Assembly: GCF_036370855.1 (NCBI RefSeq)
Contig: NC_088098.1
Span: 143,922,721-143,986,720, forward strand
Origin: Dromaius novaehollandiae
Lineage: Eukaryota; Chordata; Aves; Casuariiformes; Dromaiidae
DNA length: 64,000 nt
Reading direction: 5' to 3'
Of this stretch, positions 50,120-60,779 are shown piece by piece; within the stretch, counting starts at the first letter, position 1, and each line of letters opens with the position of its first letter. The notes under the pieces are model-generated. The model searched no databases, was not told where the DNA came from, and worked only from the letters and a program-made list of their open reading frames with translations. The position numbers and the translations under genes were made by a program.

Positions 50120-52690
50120 TCTGCAACCCTCATTCCTCCCTTGAAAAAAGAAAATCTTAATTTTCCTGAGTGCTTTCTTAGGTTATTGGAGGCAGCTGCT
50201 AAGAAAAGGTCTGTTTTAAAATATTCTGTGATATACGATCTTGCTGAATGCATTCTTCCAGTGAAGTCTGTGTGTCTGTCTTGCTCTTATTTGCAAGTTG
50301 GTAATGTACCTCATCTGAGTGACCAAAAATTTTCCTGTCTGCTCTGTTGCCTTGATGGGTAAGATAGGACCAGGCATTTTCTTTCACTGTCCTCTGCTAA
50401 ACACCACTTCATCATAGTGATATCTGTTATCAGTTTGCTCTTCTGACTTCCCCTTTTCCTTCATGTTGTCTCCTCTCCTATTCCTGTTTTTTTTCCTCTC
50501 TTCTTTCACTCATTTTATTCTAAGCAAATTAATTTTGCATGAAAATACAATTTATTTGATAGACAGATATAGTGATAGCATGTGTACACAACATAAAATC
50601 CAAATCACAGGTTGACAAGGTGGTGAGAAGGGAGGAAGCAGGAGGAAACACAGGGAGACAACTGAGAAGGGAAGAATGTGCTCAGGCTTAAACAAAACAA
50701 TTCTTGAGGAATTTCCTTTTGTTGTTGTCGTTACAATGTTTTTTTTTTTATTCGTTTGTTGCACTACAGCTGAAATAGAAATAACTTCGCTTTCCTTTAT
50801 TTTTCCTCTGGATTATATACCCTAATATAATGAAGGAGATGAGATTGAAGATTAAAAAATAAACAGGAAGGGAGAGTTATGGGGGAGGAAACAAACCTTG
50901 CATTTATGCAGCTTGCTTTACCAATAGCAGAATTTTCAATATAGATTATGATTGGATAAAACTTTTAAAGAAAATTATTTAGCAGACACAAGAACATGTT
51001 TTTGCCTTCTAGATGAAGTTTTCTTTACAAATACATATGCATTTGCCACATGCAGACTACACACATGTCATGTCCAGAAATGGCCTTTCCTGCTTGAACA
51101 TCAGTGCAGTGCTAATGCTCCTTAACTGAACTGAAACCTGTTCAGCCCTTGCTGAAAGGCCTTCAAATGGGTCTTGTAGTGTGGACTCAGCTGACCTAAG
51201 GAGTGTGTGCTTACTAAGAGCTCCTTTTTAAGTGTCTTGAAATTTTTGAGCTAATATACCTGAACTGGGATATAAGAAACTTGGGTATTGGTGCAGTAAA
51301 CTTTTACTAAACTTTTTTTTCACTGAAGTGCTAGATGTGCCTCTTGGTGAAACTAAACATGCTGGAGAATCCAGACCTTTGAATCTCTTCCAGAGACTGC
51401 TTTAGGGAGGGCATTTTTGTTAACATACATGTTGTTTTCCTCCTCAAAATCCTAACTGTTTGGGGGCCATTTTTGTTTCTTTTTCTTGTAGTTTCTGTCC
51501 TCGGCATTTCATTCATTGTTTCAGGATATGCCTTAACAGAACCGTCTGTCTTCTTGCAAGTAATATTGCCCTGTTTCTATTTAAGAGACCTGTCTCCTTT
51601 CTGCACACTCTTAGCACAAGGGAATGTGCTTCTATTTTCATGTAGTCTTAAATGCCACCCAAGTTGCACAATACACGCCTATTGTTTTCCCTTTTCAAGG
51701 ACCCAAATTGTTCAGGCAGTAGTTTTCACTCAGTGGCTGAAAGGACTTGACATTATGTACTTGCCAAATTTCAGATCTATCTGGTCTCAGTGGGGCACAA
51801 GGGCTGCCAACAGAGAAGTGACATCTTTAGCCAAGTATTTAGTATCAGGTCTAACTTTAATTTCCAGGCTTAACTATTAAAATAATGTGGACAGCTCAGA
51901 GTTTATTATCATAAATAATATTGGTGGAAATAAGCAGGACTGCTTGTGTAACTAACTGAACCCTTTACTCTTGATAGAGTTTTATTTACCTCAAATCATA
52001 TTTTATAGGACACGTATATACATGGATATCACTGAAATAAAAATTAGTTTCCAAATAATTGCAAATAATTCCCACTCTACATGGGTGGAAAAAGTAATGT
52101 AGTTACCCAAAGAAAACAGATTTTCAATTTGAAGCATACTGGAGAGAACTGTGTTTTTAAGAAAAGGTAAAATCCGGGTCCTTTTTGAAATTGCTGTGAG
52201 GAAAGCAATTGGTATTAGCACTAGCACTATGTTTCATAACTATATAAAAACAAGCTTGTGTTACGCAAGAAAGAAATTCCCTAAAAACCTAGAAAACAAA
52301 TTAGAAAGCACTTTGACAGATGAAAGTTGGCATCTTTTTAACATTTGTTATCTATAACATTGCCTACAGACACTGTACTGTGGCAAAATGAAATATTCAA
52401 CACATTTTTTCCTGTACAAGTATCTAGCAGCCTGTTTTAAAAAGCAAATAGAAATTCACCTCAGTAGTATAAAGACCACATGTGATTCACGTGAAAGATT
52501 TGCCATCTTATCAAAAATCATATTTTATATTTGACTTGATTTATTTCTACCCCAAACAGTTAAATTAAAATCCCTGTGCGACAACCTTTGTTCTTCTTTG
52601 GCTGGAATGCTCTGTCTTTCTTGGTAGAGCAAGAACATTTCCTACCAAGCTAAATGATGCAATCCTCATCCACATGGGAAAATTGCTTAC
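50120..52690. other. Intronic sequence, no supported gene
   Basis: AT-rich intron. The open frame at 51,473-51,880 follows a ttcttgtag acceptor-like site, but its hydrophobic translation shows nothing recognisable. Confidence 0.5.
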
Positions 52691-52833
52691 CTTCATAGGA
52701 TCCCTTGATTGCTCACGAGTAAGGGTTTCACAATCCTGCCCATCATTTTGAAGACGATGAAAGCCAAAGCAATTCATTAGTGTTGTTAAGGGAGGCATCC
52801 ATTTCTTGTGTATATTCTGTACTTGAAATAACA
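52691..52833 (-). CDS. Candidate internal coding exon, antisense gene
   Basis: Minus-strand segment of 143 bases with the best splice signals of the antisense series: a pyrimidine-rich acceptor (cagttccctacatcttttcag) and a consensus donor (ATGAAG then gtaagc). It is open with two bases before the first full codon (phase 1) and ends in phase 0. The peptide includes KKWMPPLTTLMNCFGFHRLQ and DGQDCETLTREQSRDPMK. Not recognised. Phase agrees with a weaker upstream candidate (57,516-57,618) and with the next candidate at 47,859. Confidence 0.3.
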
Positions 52834-54033
52834 CTGAAAAGATGTAGGGAACTGGGAATCAGGCAGGAATTCTACGTAGCATCTAGTCCTTCTTGTAACG
52901 GGTTGGACTTCAGTGCCTAAAGCCAATCTAGCAATCCAGACAGTAATCCATTTCTCTAGTTTTACGTTCCCGTGAGCGAAATCAGTAAAAGCCCCCTTTC
53001 TTACATTCTGGGGACTTTTGCCCCGGTAACCCACAGGCAGGAGGAAACGCCTCATTTGAGACAGCAACTTCCCACCCCTGCTGCAAGCCTCCAGCCCCTC
53101 ACCAGAGTCGGCTGCCTATGGACGGACCAGCTGCCCGTGGACAGAGGGTCGTCGCCTCACCAGTGCCGTGGCAGCCACCCTTTGCCTCCTGCTGAGGTTG
53201 GAGAAGGGAAGAGGGAGATGTGGGCCATAGGAGTAACCAAGTCGTGGGAGAGGGGGATCTCGTAAGTCCCTCCTTCATCTCATAAATTTCAGGAATGTGC
53301 CCTACTCGCTGGGCCACTTGTTGTCTTGGCTAAAAAGCCCATGCTGGAGTGGAGCTTGTGTGCAGCCAGCTGTAGGCATCAGAAACTTGGGCTTCTATGA
53401 GATGGCTCTGGTGGACTAAACTGCCTCCTCCTTCCTGTGGGGGCCACAGCACCATGATTTTCAGCAAGGAGAGTACTCACTTACACAGTTAAATTCAGCA
53501 GACTGGGTTCTGCCCTTTGTTTGGATGTGTTTTCTTTGACTGAGATATTTACTATATCTCCAGTGTCTTTGGTGTAGCAAAGGCAGAGCTCTGCCCTTTG
53601 TCATTCACAAAGTTTTCAGGATGTCATGCTGCTAGTGGATGTTTTTCCCTGAGGGCATGATTGATGAAATAATCTCTGAATTGACTGATACCAGATATCA
53701 TATTGTTCTTAGACAAAGCTAGATAAAATTTTTAGAGGACAGATTATTACAGGATAACAGAGTGCATGCAAACAGAAATGAGTAACTTTCTTTTCTGAAT
53801 TGGATGTGTGGCTTTTGTGTTATCAACCTTAGTCTTTCAAGAACTGTTAATATTGGAAGATTATAGTGTGGTTAATAATGCCAAATGTTCTGTACTTTTT
53901 ATTGCTGTACAGAGTCTGTTTTTGACATTGTTTACCGGTCTGTTAAATGTATGCCTCTATAGAATAGATCTTAAATTTGTAATCATGTTACTACTTTCAA
54001 CTAACCTTGCATTATGTCTCTTTCTTCATATAG
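52834..54033. other. End of DHRSX intron 1
   Basis: A GC-richer patch at 52,960-53,330 has several overlapping open frames on both strands and no recognisable product. The last 40 bases provide the pyrimidine-rich acceptor of DHRSX exon 2. Confidence 0.55.
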
Positions 54034-54141
54034 TTTTCCCTACACAAAATGGAAAGGTTGCTGTAGTGACTGGAGGTGCTAAAGGAATTGGTTACCAAAC
54101 TGCGAAGCATTTGGCGAGACTTGGCATGCACGTTATAATAG
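54034..54141 (+). CDS. DHRSX: DHRSX coding exon 2 (NAD(P)-binding start of the Rossmann fold)
   Basis: A 108-base exon after tctctttcttcatatag, ending at ATAATAG then gtacag, phase 1 at both ends. It encodes residues 39-74: after Val-39 come FPTQNGKVAVVTGGAKGIGY and then QTAKHLARLGMHVII, near-identical to human DHRSX over the second part. T51-G-G-A-K-G-I-G58 is the TGxxxGIG cofactor motif of classical short-chain dehydrogenases. The catalytic Ser/Tyr/Lys region belongs to later exons, which I did not find before 64,000. The 106 bases after the two completing bases translate without a stop. The frame is confirmed by the shared phase with exon 1. Confidence 0.93.
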
Positions 54142-55970
54142 GTACAGTCATTATTTTTTGTTTCAGAAAGTAAAATTTTACTTTTAGGGAATATTTACAT
54201 TCCATTGTAACTAAGAGATGGCAGGGGAAGGAAGGAGAGGGGAGTTACATGGGTTTTGCTAGCATTTAGCATAAATAAAGACTTGGTTTATGCTTTGCTT
54301 TGCAAGATTTTAAAGAAAAGTGGATGGGCTGTTTTATGCAAAAACTTGAAAGACCTGAACTACCTTATATAACAAGTAAATAATAAAGTAATGCAAAAGA
54401 CTTAAAAATATGGGTTTTACAAAAATATTTTATTATCTCGTCACTAATTTCCTTAAGTGAGGAGGGAGTATGCTTGAACTTTAGGGTATGCCTTTTAAAG
54501 AGAAAAACTAATGGAGGACTTGAAGGAATATTCTAGTGTGTGGTGGGGGATTATTCATGTTCCTTTGTCTGACAGGGCAAAGGAATCCCTTCTAACTTCA
54601 GACACATAAAAGTTACACATTTACTTCTAAAGCTTGTTGCTGTAGGTGGCTTTTGTAGGCAGTGCAGGGCAATAAGTACCCTGACAGGTACTTCTTCATG
54701 AGTGCCAGGTACTGACATTCATGTCATTCTAAGATGGGCCAGTCAAATCACCTTCTGGAGGTGCCTGTTTTTCTCCTTCAATTATAGAGTTTATAAGGTA
54801 ACTATCTCAGACTGAGATGTCATTTAGACATCTGAAGTGATGATAGGTGAACTTCCGTAGGAACTCCAAAAATGTCCTGAGCACATAATTTCTTCTCCCT
54901 GTTATAGACACTGTCAGTGAAAAGAGTTTTTTTCTTTCTGAAGCTTTCTGTGCTTTAATATATTTACTAAATCAATATATAACATCAATACTCATTCATA
55001 TGTTTAAAGCACTACATTTTTCGCTTTTACTCTTCCTTTACCCCACCGGATTTTTACTTTAAAGAATAGAGCTTTGACACCATTAAGTTACTGAAGGATA
55101 GTATTTCATAATATATGAACAAACTGGTGATGTCATTTTATTCAGTTTTTATACAGAATATGCTCTCTCTAAGGTTTTGTATATATATGTGTGTGTTTTG
55201 TAAAAAACAACAAGAGTGTAGTAGCTCCATATTCTTTTAGTCCAGTGTGGTCAGTAACACTAATGGGATTGCCCTGGAATTGTACAGGCGTAATGCTGAA
55301 TACCACTTACTCATGTATCTTTAATAGATGGGTCAAAATCAGGCATCTGCAAAATACAGCCAGATGCTGCTGTATGGTAGCTAACAACGTCAGTATTAAT
55401 ATTTCATTAAAGAAGTCTCTTTTCATGTTTAAAGTGTACTCAAAAATACACTCAATGGGAAAACAAAAGGCTGTTTTTTTTTCTCTTTGCATAGAATCAA
55501 AGAAGCATAGACCATTACTACTTTTTTGAAGACTTATTTTATATCATTTAATATGTAGGGGATTTAGCATAACAAAATTCAGTGCAAGATCATTTGGACA
55601 GGCAAGGTGACATTTATTTATAAAATTTCTGAATAAGTTGGTTCTACCCACTCACAATCATTCTCTTGTAGATTTCATTGACTCACATTTATACTCATAT
55701 TCTTACAAGCACCAAGATATGTGTTCCCAGCTGCTCTGATCAGCATCATTTTGTGCAACACAGAGGACAAGGCACTCTAGCTATTGAGTCCATATCATGT
55801 CTGTAGTTATTCTTGATTGCAAATGACAAGTTAGTTTGTGAACAGATCTTTTATACCCTTTAGGGGTCATCAGCTATTACAGGGTCGTCCTTTGCCTCAG
55901 AATTTTGCTTACTTCAGCCTCCGTGAACCATAGACCAAGTTGCTGCCCACTGTCTGTTTTAACTTGTTTG

Positions 55971-56012
55971 GAGGATATAGACTATGTCTATGAGGATATA
56001 GACTATGTCTAT
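55971..56012 (+). repeat. Perfect 21-bp tandem duplication with hairpin core
   Basis: Two identical copies of gaggatatagactatgtctat. Each copy contains ATAGAC-TAT-GTCTAT, a perfect six-base inverted repeat with a three-base loop. Confidence 0.9.
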
Positions 56013-57402
56013 AGTCTGTTTTCTGGGTGGGCTAACAGGAAAAGTAGTGGTGTAGCTCATATACTGCAACCTTGTGGCCATCCTCCTGCTGTCAGAGTGC
56101 ATAGTCTTCTGCTTACAAGTCATCTGTACTGTGGCCTTGACAATAAAGGACATGTTCCTCAATTTTACTGCTAGAAACTGGCCTGGGAATAGTATCCTGG
56201 GAAAATGCCCTTCATTATCAGTACAGGCCATTCTTTTAACTCGTTGTTCTGCTGTTTCTTCTGGTGGTTACAGACACACACATTTCCATTCATTCTTCAT
56301 TTGTGCCAACTTTAATATATGCGTTACGAATCTCTACAAATGTAAATTAATGCAATTAATTATAGGAAGCATTTGATGAGTAAGATTTTCATGTGATCTA
56401 ATTCTCTCAGACAAAGTCTGGCCTAAACACTGACTGGTGAGTCACAGCCATCTTCTTTGCCTGTGAAATTCTTCAGAGCAAAGAAGCCCTGTCAGTAGAA
56501 TGGATAATATCAGTCTTTGTCCAAACTACTAGATTAAGAATAGTCTCAGAAGCATACTAAATGCAGTGACTTTCCAGCCTTGTTGCTAACTGTGGCCCCA
56601 AGTGTCCAGAATATGCTGAAAATACCTGCTTGTACACTGGTGTGCTTTAGCACATTCAGCTTCAGGCCACAGAAGCAAAGATTTAAGCCTCAAATAAGAC
56701 ACCAAGTGCGCTGAAGCTTTCTACCAAAGGAGTGTTTTCATCCTATGTTTGTGTATTAGCATGGGATTATGTGAAGAAAGTGTGGATGTTAGGTGAATTT
56801 GGACTTGAGATGTGGATCAGACTCATGTTTAACTGACAGTCAATCTTGCCCATTTAATGAATGCTTGTTTTCCATTATAGGGTCTAAGTAATTGGGAATA
56901 TAATAAATTACATCAGTAAACAATGATAACCCTGCAGTGGGAAAATAAGTCAAACCTGAATGTATAATGTGAAGATGAATCACTATTTGTGAATGACTTT
57001 GACTCCATTTCACATTTCAGAGGAGTAAATATTTGAACTAACTTAATTTCCAATCCAATCTACCAATGGAATGAGCAAAACAAATGGAAAAAGCATTTTA
57101 CTTTGTGGAATATAAATAGTCACAGTATACAAAGGCAGTATCCTCACTCAGAGCATTTTAGCAAGCTGTTGCACAGGGATTTTACAGCTTCTTACTTTCC
57201 AGTCCCAGCATTAGTGCACAAGACTCCTGTCTCCCACTTTCTTTGCAGATGCTGCTAGCCCTGCTCTCAGCCTCTGGCTGTGGAAAAAGGTTGGTGTGAA
57301 TGCTAAAAGTAATTCTCTACAGGCCTGTTTGATAGATTTCACTGAGGCCTTTTGCTGTGGCAGTGATAGCCTTACTCTCTGTTAGCAGTCCTTCTATTTC
57401 AG

Positions 57403-57596
57403 GAATGTCTCGTGAAGGACAGCTGGGACCGCTGGTAAGGAAACTTTCTGCCAGTTGTGACTCTTCTGAATCAAGCCATGCCAGGAGTTCATGCTTCCTG
57501 TTACAGAATTATTACTTGATAAATAAGCTTGCAGTATCTTTTTTTCAGATAGAGGAGGCAAATGACACACAGTTTGGGGTGCCAATTCATCAGTAA
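57403..57596 (+). CDS. Candidate alternative terminal exon, in phase with DHRSX exon 2
   Basis: A good acceptor (agtccttctatttcag) ends at 57,402. The next bases (GA, then ATGTCTCGTGAAGG...) continue the phase left by DHRSX exon 2 and stay open for about 63 codons to TAA at 57,594-57,596. An AATAAA lies only 35 bases later (57,632). Used this way, DHRSX would be truncated just after the cofactor motif. A donor-like gtaagg after 32 bases offers a micro-exon reading instead. The opposite strand carries an overlapping exon candidate, so at most one reading is likely right. Confidence 0.2.
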
Positions 57597-57618
57597 TTGT
57601 TATTGAGGTTGGTGTTTT
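57516..57618 (-). CDS. Candidate internal coding exon, antisense gene (weakest of the chain)
   Basis: Minus strand, after tttgtaattccacag: open in phase 0 for 34 codons (KTPTSITITDELAPQTVCHL, then PPLSEKKILQAYLS) to a moderate donor (ATCAA then gtaata), ending in phase 1. That fits the acceptor phase at 52,833. If the donor is not used the frame continues to a TAG at 57,394. Not recognised. It overlaps the plus-strand candidate at 57,403-57,596. Confidence 0.2.
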
Positions 57619-57631
57619 CTGTGGAATTACA

Positions 57632-57637
57632 AATAAA
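57632..57637 (+). promoter_or_regulatory. Candidate poly(A) signal after the 57.40-kb exon
   Basis: AATAAA 35 bases after the TAA of the plus-strand candidate exon. There is no obvious GT-rich element downstream. Confidence 0.2.
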
Positions 57638-58140
57638 CATTTTCTCATCAATGGAACATTAAAAATTCCTCCTGCCTATATTGTCTTCTATTTGTAGTCA
57701 TTTTTATGACCCCAGCCAGTTTCAATTCTGATTCACAATGTTGGCCACAGTTTTGTGAGTCTGAACTTAGATTCATTGAAAGTATAAACTCCCCACATCT
57801 CTTTTGTTCTTCCTCACCAGGGTTTCAATTTTAAGATGATTCTGTGAATGCATGTTAAAAGTGCTGATGTAAACAAGGAGACCTTCAGTTTGATTTTTCC
57901 CTCTGTTCTCAGTAACTTAATAAAAGAAGACTGGAAAAACTTTGTGTGACGATATCCTTGTCTGCGAATGGTGAATGAAAGACAAAAGAATTCCAGCTTG
58001 ACAATTTTATACATATGCTGCATGGCATAAAACATCATGTTCAAGATGGTGCAATCAGTCTTTAGTGTCTAAGTATATCAATGTCACAATTTTCAAGGAC
58101 GAGTTCACATGTAGAAGGAAACAGTCTCATTAGGAAAAAA

Positions 58141-58180
58141 AATATATATACACACATGTATACATATATATATATATAAA
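58141..58180 (+). repeat. TA-rich microsatellite
   Basis: Alternating at/ac repeat tract (atatatacacacatgtatac then tatata), read directly. Confidence 0.88.
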
Positions 58181-59289
58181 GTGACTTATTTGAGCCATCA
58201 AATTTAGGCATAAATGGATGTACTTCCACAGACAAGCTCAACACTTCTTTGTGACCTCTGTAAGCCCTGCAACACACCAAATAGGAGATATTTCTGTCAT
58301 CTCTTTCATTCACATTAGTTTCCAATTTTCAAACTGGACTCACTACACTGTAAATCATACAATTCTAATATAGTGCAATTCCACAAAGTGACTTTAGAAG
58401 GATAATTAAACACTATCAAGATGATACAATTAATCATGTTCAGAGACAGTTTGATTTAATTTCAATTACCATAAATTTGTATGGGATACTTTAATAGTCT
58501 TTTCTCACTATAAATAGATGTATGAGATGCTTGAGTTATAATAGTCCTAGAAAAGTATTTCTCATCCTATTTTTTGTTGTATTTTGTTAGGTCAGAATAG
58601 AATTAGTAGAGTTAGTCAGGAAATGTTAAAATGTTACCAGCCTTTCAAAACGGTGTGATGGCTTTCTTTCTCCTGTGTGAACACTAAAAAATGCATGCAG
58701 ATTGCCTTGTAATTTTCATTCAGTTTAGTTTTTAACATACCATTATACTGTTATCAGGGTTATGAAAAACTCTGTTATAATGCTATATATTTGTACATGA
58801 ATGCATGTATATATAGCCATGCAAAGCCTTCCAAATCCATAAGAATTTTTTTGAACATTTTAGTCCCTAATTTCTGTTTGAAGATAAATTAAAAAAAAAA
58901 ATCCATTTTGTGTTTCTTTTAAAACTTGGAGTTGCACATGGACAATAAGGGAGCTTTAAATATCCTTTTTACTTTTTAAAAAATGTATTTGTGTATGCTT
59001 CATCATTTAGAACATTTCACCAGTAGAATTTATATATTTTTATCGATAATTGGCAATATTTTAAGGCTCCTTTTAAGGAAAAAAATCATTACAACATTCT
59101 TCAGAGCATTTAAAAATATTAGTAAAATAGCGTAAACATTTGAAAAGACCTTTAGAGCCCAAGAATTATCTGTTGGGCAGCATTTTTAAATAGAAATGTA
59201 ATTCACTCAAATATGTAATTTTATTAGATAATAAAATACTTTGGCTAACTGAGCCTGTAAAAAGGCCTCAACAGTCATGTGGATGAGGG

Positions 59290-60150
59290 AGATTTGGATT
59301 GACATAGTTTATTTTGACCGGATTTCCAGAAGTCTTAAATCAAGGTTCCTTAAATCTCTTAAAGACAATACACAGCCAAAGGATAAGAAGAAATGTCATT
59401 ACATGGATACATCATTGATTAAAACGTAGGAAACAACATGGACATAAATGTCAATTTTCAAGGTAGGAGAGGGTGTCACCACTGGAGTTCGATAGGGATA
59501 TATCCTAGAACCCATGCTTTCAACATATGATTTCAGAATAATTTTAGAGGTGAGGCCAATAGTGAAGCGACAAGTCTTTCAAATTTCAATAGTATGCATG
59601 CAAAAAAAACATATCAAATATGAGATATTTTTAGGAAAGAAACAGAGATCAGAACAGGCTACAGAGGTTAGTCACTGTATAAATTCTTAGTGTGCTAGCA
59701 CCTTAAGTGCAGTGATGAGTTCTTATCTCCCTATTTCAAAATCAATAGCAAAAAAACTGAAAAGATTTAAAGGGCAAGGTAATTGGGGAGCAGCATCCTT
59801 ATGAGAAACAACTAAGTGGGCTAGGAGTCTTCAATTTGAAAAAGCAATGACTGAAGGGGTATATGTTACAGCTGCATAAAATTCAGCGTGGTATGATTAT
59901 GCTGTTTGCTGACAGAGAACCGCTGTTCACTGTCTCTTCCAGAAGAAGAGCCAGGGAAGGTCCCATGCAGTGGTATACTCACAGCAGAAGATGGTACCTT
60001 TTTCATATGGTCTGTACCTTTTTCATATGCTCTGGGACTCCTTGCTGTGAGACCTGATGGATGTTAGTGACTGGCATGGAGAGAAGTCCTCCACGAGTTA
60101 CGGAATAATTGGAAACCATCTCTGACGTAGGAGATCCCTGAGTTTCAAAC
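59290..60150 (+). mobile_element. Ancient CR1-type LINE relic
   Basis: Several blocks follow the order of CR1 3'-half sequence: ctggagttcgatagggatat (the 'product of a preceding clone' block around the ORF2 3' part), tgaaaagatttaaagggcaa, and tatgttacagctgcataaaattcagcgtgg, with a degraded tail. All frames are broken. Internally, a 20-base tandem duplication sits at 59,995-60,034. Boundaries are approximate. Confidence 0.5.
59995..60034 (+). repeat. 20-bp tandem duplication
   Basis: Two copies of tacctttttcatatggtctg with one mismatch, lying inside the CR1 relic. Confidence 0.88.
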
Positions 60151-60710
60151 TGTTCAAGTCTGGGAGTGTTTCAAGTAGATATTGCTCTATACCTGTTCTG
60201 TTCTTACACACTTTGCTATCTCAGCTGACCAAATGGGTCAAGGAGTGCAATGCTCTGTTTTCCTATTCTATAACCAGTTGAGTATCTGATATATCATTAT
60301 GCTTAACTCAGAGAATTAATCAGAGCTGAGAGGTCAGGAATCCTGAATTCTCCCTGTTTTAATATGTATCATGGGAAACCTCATTCACTAATATTTGCAG
60401 AATATTTTGAAGACATCAGATAGCAGTTAGGATATATTTTATGATACAGTTTGGAACAACTAGAATCAAAGTTAATTTGTAAAATCTTCTGCATACCTAC
60501 AAAGAAGAGCTTTGATGTTTGTATAAAAGAAAACTCCGGGAAGTTAGTAACTGCAAGTCAAGGCATATTGAAATAGTTCCAAAATTCTGAACAAACTGAA
60601 ACAGTTCTTGCATCCATTTTAGTGTTTTATCGGTTAAAGTTAGTATTATTGCTGCATGGCTCTTGACCTTGAATTATTTCATTTTTAAGGAAATTTAGTT
60701 GTAAAATTTA

Positions 60711-60750
60711 CAAATTTACTTCAGGTAATTACAATTTACTTCAGGTCATT
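60711..60750 (+). repeat. 20-bp imperfect tandem duplication
   Basis: caaatttacttcaggtaatt followed by acaatttacttcaggtcatt. Confidence 0.8.
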
Positions 60751-60779
60751 TCAGCTTGCATCCTTGTCACAGAAGAAGT

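Larger units (their letters stand above)
14113..54033 (+). other. DHRSX: DHRSX intron 1, about 39.9 kb, containing ZBED1
   Basis: The intron is bounded by a gtgagc donor after 14,112 and a pyrimidine-rich acceptor (tctctttcttcatatag) ending at 54,033. Both splice sites leave a phase-1 junction, and the joined codon is GTT (Val-39). It contains the whole ZBED1 coding region on the same strand and several unconfirmed exon candidates on both strands. The nested arrangement matches the human locus. Confidence 0.85.
54142..59289. other. DHRSX: DHRSX intron 2, proximal part
   Basis: AT-rich intron. No third DHRSX exon was recognised. Visible items are a 21-base tandem duplication at 55,971, a TA-rich microsatellite at 58,141, and overlapping exon candidates on opposite strands at 57.4-57.6 kb. 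Confidence 0.6.

Noticed and set aside
58220-58270. Minus-strand acceptor-bounded frame just upstream of the 57.6-kb antisense candidate
   Set aside because: The donor is weak and the frame runs into a microsatellite. Not enough to extend the antisense model.
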